Notes: a model not told the origin generated them from the letters alone. Numbered from the stretch's first letter, positions 15,146 to 23,227 are shown. The stretch: 35,641 bases of DNA from Microbispora sp. ZYX-F-249 (GCF_039649665.1 NZ_JBDJAW010000059.1:1-35641), one strand, 5' to 3'. Numbers and translations are program-made.

Positions 15146-16470
15146 CGGGCTCGACGAGGCGCGGTCAGGTGCTGGCGTACGGCGCGGGCAACCTGTCGGT
15201 CAACCTGCTCAGCCAGGCGTTCGCGACCTTCGCCACCTTCTACTACGTGGACCACCTGGGCGTCGACCCGTCGCTCATCGGCGTCGCCATGGTGATCCAC
15301 GGCATCGTCAACGCGGTGCTCAATCCGCTCGTGGGGCACGTCTCCGACCGGACGCGCACGCGCTGGGGCAGGCGGGTGCCGTACATCGCGATCGGCATGG
15401 CGCCGCTGGCCGCGGCGTTCACCATGATCTGGATCCCGCTGGTGGACGGCGCGACCCCGAGGTTCTGGTACTTCCTGATCGCGGTCCTCGTCTACGACGT
15501 GCTGTTCGTCGTCGTGGTCCTGAACTACGTGGCGCTGTTCCCCGAGATGTTCACCACCATCGCCGAGCGGGCCGCCGCCGCGTCATGGCGGCAGATGTTC
15601 GCCATCGTCGGCATGATCGTCGGCGTCGCCGCCGCGCCCCTGCTGTACGGCGCGATCGGATGGGCCGCGATGGGCGTGTCCTTCGGCGTCGTCGCGCTGG
15701 CCTGCTTCGCGCTGTCGCTGCGCGGCTCGGCCGAGCGCACCCGCGTGGAGCGCGAGAGGTTCGGGTTCCTCACCGCGCTCCGCCACACCCTCGCCAACCG
15801 CGCCTTCGTCACCTACGTCACGGGCAGCTTCCTGCTGCAGCTCACGTTCGCCCTGCTGCAGGCGGGCATCCCGTTCTTCACCAAGTACGCCCTGGGCGAG
15901 GCCGACTCCGCCAACACCGTCATCCTGGGTGCGGTGTTCGTCACCGCGATCCCGATGGTCTACGTGTGGAGCCGGGTCACCACCCGCCTCGGCCCGCGGC
16001 GGGCGATCCTCGCCGCGATCGTCGTGTACGGCGTGGCGCTCGTGCCGTTCCTGATCGTCGGGACCCTCGCCCTCGCGGCGGTCACCGGGGCCGCGGTCGG
16101 GGTCGGGATCGCGGGCATGCTGGTCCTCCTGGAGATTCTGCTCGCCGAGGTGATCGACGACGACGAGAGAAGGACGGGCGCCCGGCGTGAGGGGATGTAC
16201 TTCGGGATGAACGGGTTCATCGTCCGCTGGGCGGTGTCCCTGCAGGCGGTGATCATCACCGTCGTGCTGGCCCGTTCGGGCTACCGCAACGGGGCCGCGG
16301 TCCAGCCGGACTCCGTCGTCACGGGGGTCCGGCTGATGATGGGGCTGCTGCCCCTGGCGGTGCTCGCGGTGGCGTTCGGCTGCTTCCTGCTCTACCCGCT
16401 GCGGGAGGGCGCGTCACCCCGTGCTTCCGTCGCGGTCCGGGAGCCCGGCTCGGGCCGCCCGTCGTCATGA
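15142..16470 (+). CDS. MFS sugar transporter, glycoside-pentoside-hexuronide:cation symporter type
   Basis: This 442-aa protein has about 12 membrane helices. The N-terminal half carries the family hallmark: GNLSVNLLSQAFATFATFYYVD, here two helices' worth in sequence, then NPLVGHVSDRTRTRWGRRVPYI with the charged loop between helices 2 and 3. A central cytoplasmic loop (SAERTRVERERFG) is followed by six more helices. Members import sugars with H+ or Na+. ATG at 15142 overlaps the deacetylase stop, so it is the last gene of the ROK operon. Its substrate is not readable from sequence. The last 25 residues are a Ser/Arg-rich cytoplasmic tail. Confidence 0.88.
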   Translation: MTGSTRRGQVLAYGAGNLSVNLLSQAFATFATFYYVDHLGVDPSLIGVAMVIHGIVNAVLNPLVGHVSDRTRTRWGRRVPYIAIGMAPLAAAFTMIWIPLVDGATPRFWYFLIAVLVYDVLFVVVVLNYVALFPEMFTTIAERAAAASWRQMFAIVGMIVGVAAAPLLYGAIGWAAMGVSFGVVALACFALSLRGSAERTRVERERFGFLTALRHTLANRAFVTYVTGSFLLQLTFALLQAGIPFFTKYALGEADSANTVILGAVFVTAIPMVYVWSRVTTRLGPRRAILAAIVVYGVALVPFLIVGTLALAAVTGAAVGVGIAGMLVLLEILLAEVIDDDERRTGARREGMYFGMNGFIVRWAVSLQAVIITVVLARSGYRNGAAVQPDSVVTGVRLMMGLLPLAVLAVAFGCFLLYPLREGASPRASVAVREPGSGRPSS

Positions 16471-16471
16471 C

Positions 16472-16485
16472 CGGGCGCCGGCCCG
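16472..16485. terminator. Short hairpin between convergent symporter and NTPase genes
   Basis: CGGGC (16472-16476) and GCCCG (16481-16485) form a five-base-pair stem around four bases, starting two bases after the symporter stop. Only 57 bases separate the two convergent genes. The stem is short, so confidence is low. Confidence 0.3.
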
Positions 16486-16527
16486 CGGCGTCGGCGGGGT
16501 GACGGGGAAGGTGGTTGGCCGTACGCC

Positions 16528-19500
16528 TCACCACGGCCGGGCAGCCGACCCGTCCGCCTCCAGCCCGAATCGCAGCAGGTCTGCCCACCGGCCCCCCTGT
16601 CCCTTCTGCACGCGCCGCTTGGCCAGGTCGTACAGTGCGGTGGCGTCGCCGGCGTCGGCGGCGATCCGGGCCAGGCGTTCCGCGCCTTCGTGGTCGCCGG
16701 CCTGCTCCCGCATCTGCGTCAGCTCGTACAGCACGTAGGGACGACCGGCGTCGGCGGCGGCCCGGGCGAATCGTTCGGCGCCCTCCTGGTCGCCGGCCCG
16801 CTCCCGCACCCGCGCCAGGTCCCGCAGCGCGGTGGTGTGGCCGGTGTCGGCGATCGCCTGGTACAGGCGTTCGGCCCCTTCATAGTCGCCGGCCTTCTCC
16901 CGCTTCCACGACAGGTCGTCCAGCACCCCGATGTTGCCGATGTCGGCGGCGGCGCGGGCGAATCGTTCGGCGCCCTCCTGGTCGCCGATCTGCTCCCGCA
17001 CCTCCGCCAAGTCCCACAGTGCGGAGGTGTCGCCGGTGTCGACGGCGGCTTGAGCGAATCGTTCGGCGCCCTCGTAGTCGCCGGCCTGCTTCCGCTTCCA
17101 CCCCAGTTCCCGCAGCCCCAATGCGTGGCCGGTGTCGGCGGCTGCGCGGGCGAGGCGTTCGGCCCCTTCGTGGTCGCCGGCCTGCTCCCGGATGCGTGCC
17201 AGGTCCCGCAGCGCGCTGGTGGAGCCGCTGTCGGTGATCGTCCGGTACAGGCGTTCGGCCCCTTCGTGGTCGCCGGCCTGCTCCCGCATGCGCGCCAGGT
17301 CCCGCAGCGCGTAGGTGTCGCCGGCGTCGGCGGCGGCCCGGGTGAGGCGTTCTGCTCCTTTGTGGTCGCCGGCCTGCTCCCGGATGCGTGCCAGGTCGCC
17401 CAGCGCGCTGGTGTGGCCGGCGTCGGTGATCGTCTGGTACAGGCGTTCGGCGCCTTCGTGGTCGCCGGCCTCCTCCCGCTCTCGCGCCCGCTTCCGCAGC
17501 GCGTAGGTGTGGCCGGCGTCGGCGGCGGCCCGGTACAGGCGTTCCGCGCCTTCGTGGTCACCGGCCTGCTCCCGCGCCCGCGCCTGGTCGTCCAGCGCGG
17601 AGGTGTCTCCGGCGTCGGCGATCGCCTGGTACATGCGTTCGGCGCTTTCGTAGTCGCCGGCCAGGTGCCGCTCCTGTGCCAGGTTCCGCAGCGCGGTGGT
17701 GTGGCCGGTGTCGGCGGCGGCGCGGGCGAGGCGTTCGGCGCTTTCGTGGTCGCCGGCCTGCTGTCGCTTCCTTATCATCTCGGCCAGCGGGTCGGTGGCG
17801 AACTCGGCGTCTTCGACGGCCTGATACAGGCGTCTGGCGCCTTCGTGGTCGCCGGCCTGGATCCACGTCGCCGCCAGGTCGAACAGCGCGTAGGTGTGGC
17901 CGGCGTCGGCGGCGGCGCGGGCGAGGTGTTCGGCGCCTTCGTGGTCGCCGGCCTGCTCCCGCTCTCGCGCCATCTCCGGCAGCAGCGCGGCGATGCGGCG
18001 GGCGTCGAGAGCGGCCCGGGCGAGTCGATCCGCGCTTTCCTGATCGCCGGTCTGCTCCCGCGCCCGCGCCAGGTCCCACAGCGCGAGGAAGTGACCGGCG
18101 TCGGCGGCGGCGCGGGCGAGGCGTTCCGCGCTCTCGTGCTCGCCGGTCTGCTCCCGCATCCGTGCCAGGTCCCGCAGCACACTGGTATCGCCCGCGTCGG
18201 CGACTGCTTGGTGCAGCGCGAAGGCGTGTCGATTGCGCCCGCGATCGCGGGCGGCCTTGGCGAGAGCGCGGTGGTCGCTCACCGAGGCGGCGTGGCGGGT
18301 GGCGGCGTTCCAGAAGGTGGCGGGGGGACAGAGGAAGCGGCGGGTGCGGGCGCCGTGTTGTTCGAGGTAGTCGGCGAGGCGATAGGCCGGCTCACCCCCG
18401 CTTCGTGCGGCGGGGGCGTGACCGGCGCCCGGACGAGGTCTGAGCCGGGTCAGCGGCGGGCGGGCTCCCCGGCAGGAGCGGTGATCGGTGAGATAGGCGA
18501 GGGCGCGTTCGAGCCAGTCGTCGCCGAGCAGGTGCCATTGCTCGTCGCCGAGATAGCCGGGGGCGGCCTCTGCGAGCAGGAGGTGGGGGAGGGCCGGACC
18601 ATGACCGAGACGCCGGGCGTCGATCGCCGCGTCCAGGACGGCGCGGGCGGCGGGTTCGGCGTTGTCGTAGAGCTCCAGCAGCGCTGGACCACCGGCCAGG
18701 TACTGGGTCAACCGCCCCTCCGGGGCCCGGCGCAAGGCCTCGGCCAGCCGGGGATCGCCGGTGTTCCCCGCCTGCCGGCTTGCGGTGTCGAGGTCGGTGC
18801 CGGTGAAGGACTCGGGAAGGCGGATGCTGGCGTTCTTGATCAGCTCGCGGGCCTGCGCGTACGGATCGGGCCGACCGGTGGGCGGGACCGCGGTGAGAGC
18901 CTTCCAGTAGGCGGGCCACAGGGTGCCCAGCACCAGCACCGGCCCTCGCTCCCGAGCCCGCAGCAACTCCCGGAGCCCGCCGGCGATCCGCTCCCCGACG
19001 GCTGGATCCGCGGTGAGCAGATAGTGCTGGCTCTCGTTCAACCACACCACGGTGTACGGGCCGATCGACCTCAGCTCGGTCAGGACCGCCGCCGGACGGC
19101 TCGGCTCGATCGGGTGCCACAGCCGCCACGATTCGGGCAGGGTCCGGACCGCTTCCCACAGGGCGCGGGTCTTGCCCGTGGACGAGTCGCCGACCAGCAC
19201 GACCAGCCGGGACTCTCCCGCTCGCGCCTCGCTGACCAACTGGGCGAGGGTCTCGTCATGTGATCGGGGGATGTAGGCGGGCAACTCCTCCAGCTCCCGG
19301 CCGGCGGCGTCGACGCGAATCGCCGGATGGACCTCCAGGTCCAGCGGCCGGAACCACCCGATCGGCCGGCCAGGTCCCGCTGTGGCCGGGGGTGGGACGG
19401 GGGCGGCGGCCATCGGGAGAGGGCAGGCCGGCCGCCGGCCGTTCTGCGCCTCGTCATAGGCCTGCCTCCACGCCGCCATGTCGCCCAGCACCGCGTCGGG

Positions 19501-19743
19501 ATCCCCGCGCTCGTCCTCTGTCACCTTCTCGCGGTAGGCCTCCAGCAGGCGCTCGACCTGTGCGGTCCAGTTCGGCAGCCGCTTACGCGTGCCGTCGACG
19601 AGCGACTCGACGGTGGTCCTCGGGATGCCGGAATGGCGGGACAGCCACTGCACCGAGGGGTTCCAGGCCGCCGACCGTGCCTGCGTCAGGTAGCCGAGGA
19701 AGACCTGCACACCGTCGCCACGGTCGCCGGGCGGTCTCGCCAT
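16528..19743 (-). CDS. P-loop NTPase with HTH-like N-terminus and 16 near-identical TPR-like repeats
   Basis: This 1071-aa protein has three parts. Residues 1-70 resemble the XRE-like helical domain found at the front of many actinobacterial NTPases (VQWLSRHSGIPRTTVESLVDG). Residues 150-500 are a P-loop ATPase with Walker A GDSSTGKT at 185-192 and a hydrophobic strand ending WLNESQHY near 230, where the Walker B acid would be. Residues 533-1046 are 16 tandem repeats, 14 of exactly 32 residues and two of 33, with core AGDHEGAERL and ADAGHTYAL. The architecture matches signalling or conflict NTPases, in which a repeat solenoid senses something and the NTPase switches. No effector domain is visible. 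ATG at 19743 has GAAGGGG seven bases upstream. It sits between two sugar loci, on the opposite strand to both. Confidence 0.8.
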   Translation of the reverse strand: MARPPGDRGDGVQVFLGYLTQARSAAWNPSVQWLSRHSGIPRTTVESLVDGTRKRLPNWTAQVERLLEAYREKVTEDERGDPDAVLGDMAAWRQAYDEAQNGRRPACPLPMAAAPVPPPATAGPGRPIGWFRPLDLEVHPAIRVDAAGRELEELPAYIPRSHDETLAQLVSEARAGESRLVVLVGDSSTGKTRALWEAVRTLPESWRLWHPIEPSRPAAVLTELRSIGPYTVVWLNESQHYLLTADPAVGERIAGGLRELLRARERGPVLVLGTLWPAYWKALTAVPPTGRPDPYAQARELIKNASIRLPESFTGTDLDTASRQAGNTGDPRLAEALRRAPEGRLTQYLAGGPALLELYDNAEPAARAVLDAAIDARRLGHGPALPHLLLAEAAPGYLGDEQWHLLGDDWLERALAYLTDHRSCRGARPPLTRLRPRPGAGHAPAARSGGEPAYRLADYLEQHGARTRRFLCPPATFWNAATRHAASVSDHRALAKAARDRGRNRHAFALHQAVADAGDTSVLRDLARMREQTGEHESAERLARAAADAGHFLALWDLARAREQTGDQESADRLARAALDARRIAALLPEMAREREQAGDHEGAEHLARAAADAGHTYALFDLAATWIQAGDHEGARRLYQAVEDAEFATDPLAEMIRKRQQAGDHESAERLARAAADTGHTTALRNLAQERHLAGDYESAERMYQAIADAGDTSALDDQARAREQAGDHEGAERLYRAAADAGHTYALRKRAREREEAGDHEGAERLYQTITDAGHTSALGDLARIREQAGDHKGAERLTRAAADAGDTYALRDLARMREQAGDHEGAERLYRTITDSGSTSALRDLARIREQAGDHEGAERLARAAADTGHALGLRELGWKRKQAGDYEGAERFAQAAVDTGDTSALWDLAEVREQIGDQEGAERFARAAADIGNIGVLDDLSWKREKAGDYEGAERLYQAIADTGHTTALRDLARVRERAGDQEGAERFARAAADAGRPYVLYELTQMREQAGDHEGAERLARIAADAGDATALYDLAKRRVQKGQGGRWADLLRFGLEADGSAARPW
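16606..18147. repeat. Tandem array of 96-bp coding repeats
   Basis: Sixteen units lie head to tail with a 96-base period; two units carry one extra codon. Long stretches are identical between units: for example, the 35-odd bases beginning at 17155 recur at 17251. Similarity at the DNA level, not only in the protein, indicates recent duplication or gene conversion. Confidence 0.9.
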
Positions 19744-19860
19744 GTCACGACCCCTTCGCTGTCATCCCCCGACAGATCTCCGGTACCGCCACCTTCGGCG
19801 GCGATTTCAGGCTAAAACCGGATCCGCTGCACTGCACGGCGGCAGCGGCCACGGGATGAT

Positions 19861-19875
19861 CCCGGATAATCCGGG
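19861..19875. promoter_or_regulatory. Palindrome upstream of the GH42 promoter
   Basis: CCCGGATAATCCGGG is a perfect odd-length palindrome with seven-base arms. It ends four bases before the proposed -35 box of the GH42 gene, a typical place for a regulator. It does not resemble the CGAAAATTTC sites near lacI, so another regulator is likely. Confidence 0.5.
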
Positions 19876-19879
19876 TCGG

Positions 19880-19908
19880 TTGACTCATTCATGTACGTCC
19901 GGTTAGCT
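19880..19908 (+). promoter_or_regulatory. Probable promoter of the GH42 gene
   Basis: TTGACT (19880-19885) and TTAGCT (19903-19908) are 17 bases apart. This would give a leader of about 65 bases before the ATG at 19979. The -35 box is strong and the -10 box weak. The rest of the gap back to 19743 must hold the NTPase promoter, which was not resolved; a short CCGCC/GGCGG hairpin lies at 19786-19801. Confidence 0.45.
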
Positions 19909-19978
19909 CTGGTGGCAGCTCGCGACGGGGCAACGGAACGGACGGGGACGCGACGACCTCTCGGCCCGGGAGTGACGG

Positions 19979-22009
19979 ATGACAGACGCGCGCATGCGCT
20001 CCCTCCGGGACCGCCTCGGCGGCCTGGCGTACGGCGGGGACTACAACCCCGAGCAGTGGGATCCGGCCGTGTGGCGGGAGGACGTCCGGCTCATGCGCGA
20101 GGCGGGGGTGAACCTCGTGTCGCTCGGTGTCTTCGCGTGGGCGTCGCTCGAACCGGAGCCGGGGAAGTACGAGTTCGGCTGGCTCGACGAGGTCATGGAC
20201 CTGCTCTGTGAGAACGGGATCGCCGTCAACCTCGCCACTCCCACCGCGGCGCCACCGGCCTGGCTGTCCCAGCGGCACCCCGAGGTCCTGCCGGTCATGG
20301 CCGACGGCGAGCGGTTCGGTTTCGGCAACCGCCTGCACTACGACCCCTCGTCGCCGGTCTACCGGGAGCACGCGGCGGCCATCACCACCCGGCTGGCCGA
20401 GCGCTACTCCTTCCACCCGGCGCTGGCGATGTGGCACATCAGCAACGAGTACGGCCCCACGGCGTACAACGAGGCCGCCTCGGCCGGCTTCCGGCGCTGG
20501 CTCGAACGCAGGTACGGCGACCTGGCGACCCTCAACGATGCGTGGACCACCCGCTTCTGGGGGCAGGTCTACACCGACTGGGACCAGGTCGAGGCGCCGG
20601 GCGTGCCGCGCACCTGGATGAACCCCAGCCGCATCCTGGACTTCAAGCGCTTCACCTCCGACGCCCTGCTGGAGTGCTTCGTCGCCGAGCGGGACATCGT
20701 CCGGTCCTTCCGCGACGACATCCCGGTCGTCACCAACTTCATGCGCTTCTACCGCAACGCCGACTACTGGAGATGGGCGCCGGAGGAGGACGCGGCCGCC
20801 CTCGACATCTACCCCGACCCCGCGGACCCGGACGCGCACGTCTCGGCGGCCTTCCAGTTCGACCTGTTCCGCTCGCTCAAGGGCGGGCGGCCGTGGCTTC
20901 TGATGGAGCAGGCCGCGAGCGCGGTCAGCCAGTGGCGGCTCAACGTGGTCAAGGAGCCCGGCCGGATGCGGCTCGGCTCGCTCCAGGCGGTCTCCCGCGG
21001 CGCCGACTCCGTCATGTTCTTCCAGTGGCGGGCCGGCCGGGGCGGGCACGAACGCTTCCACTCGGCGATGCTGCCGCACTCCGGCCCGGACTCGCGCACC
21101 TTCCGGGAGGTCGCCGAGCTCGGCCGTGAGGTCGGACGGCTGTCACCGGTCGCGGGAACCACCACGCGCGCCGAGGTCGCCGTCCTGTTCGACTGGGACG
21201 GCTGGTGGGGGCTGGAGGAGCTGTGGGGACTGCCCCGCAACGACTTCAGCTACGTGGACACCGTCATGCGGCACTACCGGCCGCTGTGGGAGCACCACTA
21301 CGCGGTCGACGTCGTGTCGCCGCACACCGATCTGTCGCCTTACAAGGTGCTGGTCGTGCCCAACGCGTACCTGATGGACGACGAGGGCGTCGGCGCCGTC
21401 ACCGAGTTCGCCCGGCGCGGCGGGTCGGTCGTCATGTCCTTCTTCTCCGGCGTCGTGGACGCGTGCAACCGCGTCCGGCCGGACGGCTACCCGGGCGCGT
21501 TCCGCCGCCTCATCGGCGCGAAGATCGACGAGTACTGGCCGGCGCGTCCCGGCGAGCGGTTCGCCGTCGAGTTCTCCGACGGGAGCACGGCGACGGCGGA
21601 CTGGTGGCGCGAGGACATCCACCTCGAGACCGGGACCGCGCTGGCGACCTACGCCGACGGGCTGCTCAGGGGGCGCGCCGCGGTCGTCGCGAACGTCTAC
21701 GGAGCGGGCCGGGTCGTCTACGTCGCCACCCTCCTGGAGCGGGGCGCCTTCGAGCGGGTGCTGCTCGGCGAGCTGAGGGCGGCGGGCGTGGCCGGCCGCT
21801 TCCACGGGCTGCCCGCGCACCTGGAGTGCACGGTCCGCGAGGACGAGCGGAACGAGTACCTCTTCCTCCTCAACCACGACCCCGGGACGCCCGTCACCGT
21901 GCCGCTGGACAGCGGGGGCACGGACCTCCTCACCGGCCGGCCGGCCTCAGGGAAGATCACCATCGCGCCCCTCGGGGCGGCGGTCGTGCGGCGGGCGCGG
22001 CAGGCGTGA
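19979..22009 (+). CDS. Beta-galactosidase, glycoside hydrolase family 42
   Basis: This 676-aa protein has the full GH42 layout: a TIM barrel (residues 10-390) beginning GGDYNPEQW, a trimerisation/Rossmann-like domain (about 395-600) and a small beta domain at the end. The acid/base is Glu157 in ISNEYG and the nucleophile Glu310 in LLMEQ, at the positions expected for the family. There is no signal peptide, so it acts inside the cell on imported galactosides; some relatives prefer alpha-L-arabinopyranosides. ATG at 19979 follows GGGAG by six bases. The last 63 bases overlap the end of the convergent lacI gene. It is transcribed separately from the xylan operon but points towards it, and may handle galactose- or arabinose-bearing side chains (inference). 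Confidence 0.93.
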   Translation: MTDARMRSLRDRLGGLAYGGDYNPEQWDPAVWREDVRLMREAGVNLVSLGVFAWASLEPEPGKYEFGWLDEVMDLLCENGIAVNLATPTAAPPAWLSQRHPEVLPVMADGERFGFGNRLHYDPSSPVYREHAAAITTRLAERYSFHPALAMWHISNEYGPTAYNEAASAGFRRWLERRYGDLATLNDAWTTRFWGQVYTDWDQVEAPGVPRTWMNPSRILDFKRFTSDALLECFVAERDIVRSFRDDIPVVTNFMRFYRNADYWRWAPEEDAAALDIYPDPADPDAHVSAAFQFDLFRSLKGGRPWLLMEQAASAVSQWRLNVVKEPGRMRLGSLQAVSRGADSVMFFQWRAGRGGHERFHSAMLPHSGPDSRTFREVAELGREVGRLSPVAGTTTRAEVAVLFDWDGWWGLEELWGLPRNDFSYVDTVMRHYRPLWEHHYAVDVVSPHTDLSPYKVLVVPNAYLMDDEGVGAVTEFARRGGSVVMSFFSGVVDACNRVRPDGYPGAFRRLIGAKIDEYWPARPGERFAVEFSDGSTATADWWREDIHLETGTALATYADGLLRGRAAVVANVYGAGRVVYVATLLERGAFERVLLGELRAAGVAGRFHGLPAHLECTVREDERNEYLFLLNHDPGTPVTVPLDSGGTDLLTGRPASGKITIAPLGAAVVRRARQA

Positions 22010-23056
22010 CCGCGGCCCGGCCCCCGGCGGGGCCGTGCTCTCCCGTACGACCAGCTCGTTGGCGAGGTCGATTCTGCTCGTGGCCGGCTCCACGCCGCGG
22101 GCCAGGTCGAGCAGCATCTGGGCCGCGACCGTCGCCATGTCGCACAGCGGCTGGCCCACCGTGGTGAGGGCCGGCTCGACCCAGCCGGCGACGGGCACGT
22201 TGTCGTAGCCGACCACCGACAGCTCCCCGGGGATGTCGAGGCCGAGCCGGTGCGCCGCGCGCAGGACGCCGAGCGCCTGCAGGTCCGACCCGGCGAAGAT
22301 CGCCGTCGGCCGGTCGGGGCGCGACAGCAGGTCCATGGCGTGCTCGTATCCGGCGTCGACGTAGAAGTTGCCGTACCTGACGAGGCCGGGGTCGACGGTG
22401 AGCCCGGCCTCGTCGTGGGCGACCCGGAACCCGGCGACCCGTGCCCTGCTGCACATCACGTCCTTCGGACCCGAGATGACCGCGACGCGGCGGTGGCCCA
22501 GCTCCAGGAGATGGCGGGTGGCGAGCAGGCCGCCGTCCCAGTTGTTCGAGCCGACCACGGGCACGGACTCGGCGATCTCGCCGTCGGTGTCGACGACGAC
22601 GAACGGAACCTGCGCCCGCCGCAGCTTCTGCTGCTGCGACTGCGACGGGCTGGACATGACGAACAGCACGCCGAGGGGCCGGTGGTCGAGCACGCCGTCC
22701 AGCCACTCCTCCGGTGGCCGATGTGCTCCCTTCAGCTGGGACAGGACGACCTCGATCCGCGCGGCGGAGGCGACGGTGTCGACCCCTCGGATGATCTCCA
22801 TCGACCACATGGAGTTCAACTCGTGGAAGACGAGGTCGATCTGCCCCTTGAGCGGCCTGCGGCGGAGGCGGCGGCGGTAATGGTGGCGGGCGAGGCCGGC
22901 CTCGACGCGTTCGCGCGTCTCGGGCGACACGTCGGGGCGGCCGTTGAGGACCTTGGAGACCGTGGTCACCGAGACGCCGAGCTCCGCGGCGATGGACGCG
23001 ATCGTCGTGGGGCGAGGGCCGCGGGCTGGAGAAGGGCTGGTCATCGCTCCACTCAC
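21947..23056 (-). CDS. LacI family transcriptional regulator of the xylo-oligosaccharide operon
   Basis: This protein of 369 aa has a LacI DNA-binding domain at about residues 17-65 (TIASIAAELGVSVTTVSKVL, then NGRPDVSPETRERV) and a periplasmic-binding-protein-like sugar domain from about 73 to 340. The domain has conserved VFVMSSP-type and GYDNVPVAGWVEPALTTVGQP segments. The last 25 residues are an Arg/Pro-rich tail encoded by the stretch overlapping the GH42 gene and look unconserved. GTG at 23056 or ATG at 23044 could be the start; neither has an ideal ribosome site. It is divergent from the ABC importer operon, and matching operator sequences lie in front of both. It therefore probably represses itself and the operon until a xylo-oligosaccharide binds. 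Confidence 0.9.
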   Translation of the reverse strand: MSGAMTSPSPARGPRPTTIASIAAELGVSVTTVSKVLNGRPDVSPETRERVEAGLARHHYRRRLRRRPLKGQIDLVFHELNSMWSMEIIRGVDTVASAARIEVVLSQLKGAHRPPEEWLDGVLDHRPLGVLFVMSSPSQSQQQKLRRAQVPFVVVDTDGEIAESVPVVGSNNWDGGLLATRHLLELGHRRVAVISGPKDVMCSRARVAGFRVAHDEAGLTVDPGLVRYGNFYVDAGYEHAMDLLSRPDRPTAIFAGSDLQALGVLRAAHRLGLDIPGELSVVGYDNVPVAGWVEPALTTVGQPLCDMATVAAQMLLDLARGVEPATSRIDLANELVVRESTAPPGAGPRSRLPRPPHDRRPEGRDGDLP

Positions 23057-23057
23057 T

Positions 23058-23079
23058 GTTTCCGAAATTTTCGCGAAAC
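23058..23079. promoter_or_regulatory. LacI operator in front of lacI
   Basis: A perfect 11-base palindrome CGAAATTTTCG (23063-23073) sits inside outer arms GTTTC (23058-23062) and GAAAC (23075-23079). It lies between the lacI -10 box and its start codon. The core shares CGAAAATTTC (read on the minus strand) with the site at 23218. CGAAA-type palindromes are known upstream of actinomycete xylanase genes. Confidence 0.65.
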
Positions 23080-23099
23080 TCTAACACCGAACGGCGTCC

Positions 23100-23128
23100 A
23101 ATATAAGCCGAGACCAGGCGAGAAGTAA
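23100..23128 (-). promoter_or_regulatory. Probable lacI promoter
   Basis: On the minus strand, TTACTT (23123-23128) and TATATT (23100-23105) are 17 bases apart. Transcription would start near 23093, about 14 bases before the palindromic operator. Confidence 0.5.
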
Positions 23129-23165
23129 CGCGTCGAATGCGGCGTGACGACGGCTGACTCCCCTC

Positions 23166-23194
23166 TTGACGAGGGTCTGGCCTCAGCCTATATT
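23166..23194 (+). promoter_or_regulatory. Strong promoter of the ABC importer/xylan operon
   Basis: TTGACG (23166-23171) and TATATT (23189-23194) with a 17-base spacer are close to the vegetative consensus and the best promoter in the window. An inverted repeat, CCTCAG (23181-23186) with CTGAGG (23207-23212), spans the -10 box and start site, with ATATT/AATAT nested inside it. It may bind an additional regulator. Confidence 0.65.
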
Positions 23195-23217
23195 TCCGCA
23201 ATATTACTGAGGATCAC

Positions 23218-23227
23218 CGAAAATTTC
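23218..23227. promoter_or_regulatory. LacI operator half-site in front of the importer operon
   Basis: CGAAAATTTC here matches, base for base, the core of the lacI-proximal operator read on the opposite strand. It begins 24 bases after the -10 box, close to the distance seen at the lacI promoter, so one repressor could control both divergent units. Confidence 0.6.

Noticed and set aside
16606..18147. CRISPR-like array
   Set aside because: The period is 96 bases with no unique spacers, and the units stay in one frame encoding a helical solenoid.
16690..19263. An 857-codon plus-strand open frame with its own periodic repeats
   Set aside because: It is the antisense of the repeat NTPase; its periodicity merely mirrors the 96-base coding repeats.
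19744..19978. tRNA or small RNA gene in the GH42/NTPase gap
   Set aside because: No cloverleaf or T-loop consensus was found by eye; the palindrome and promoter boxes explain the region better.
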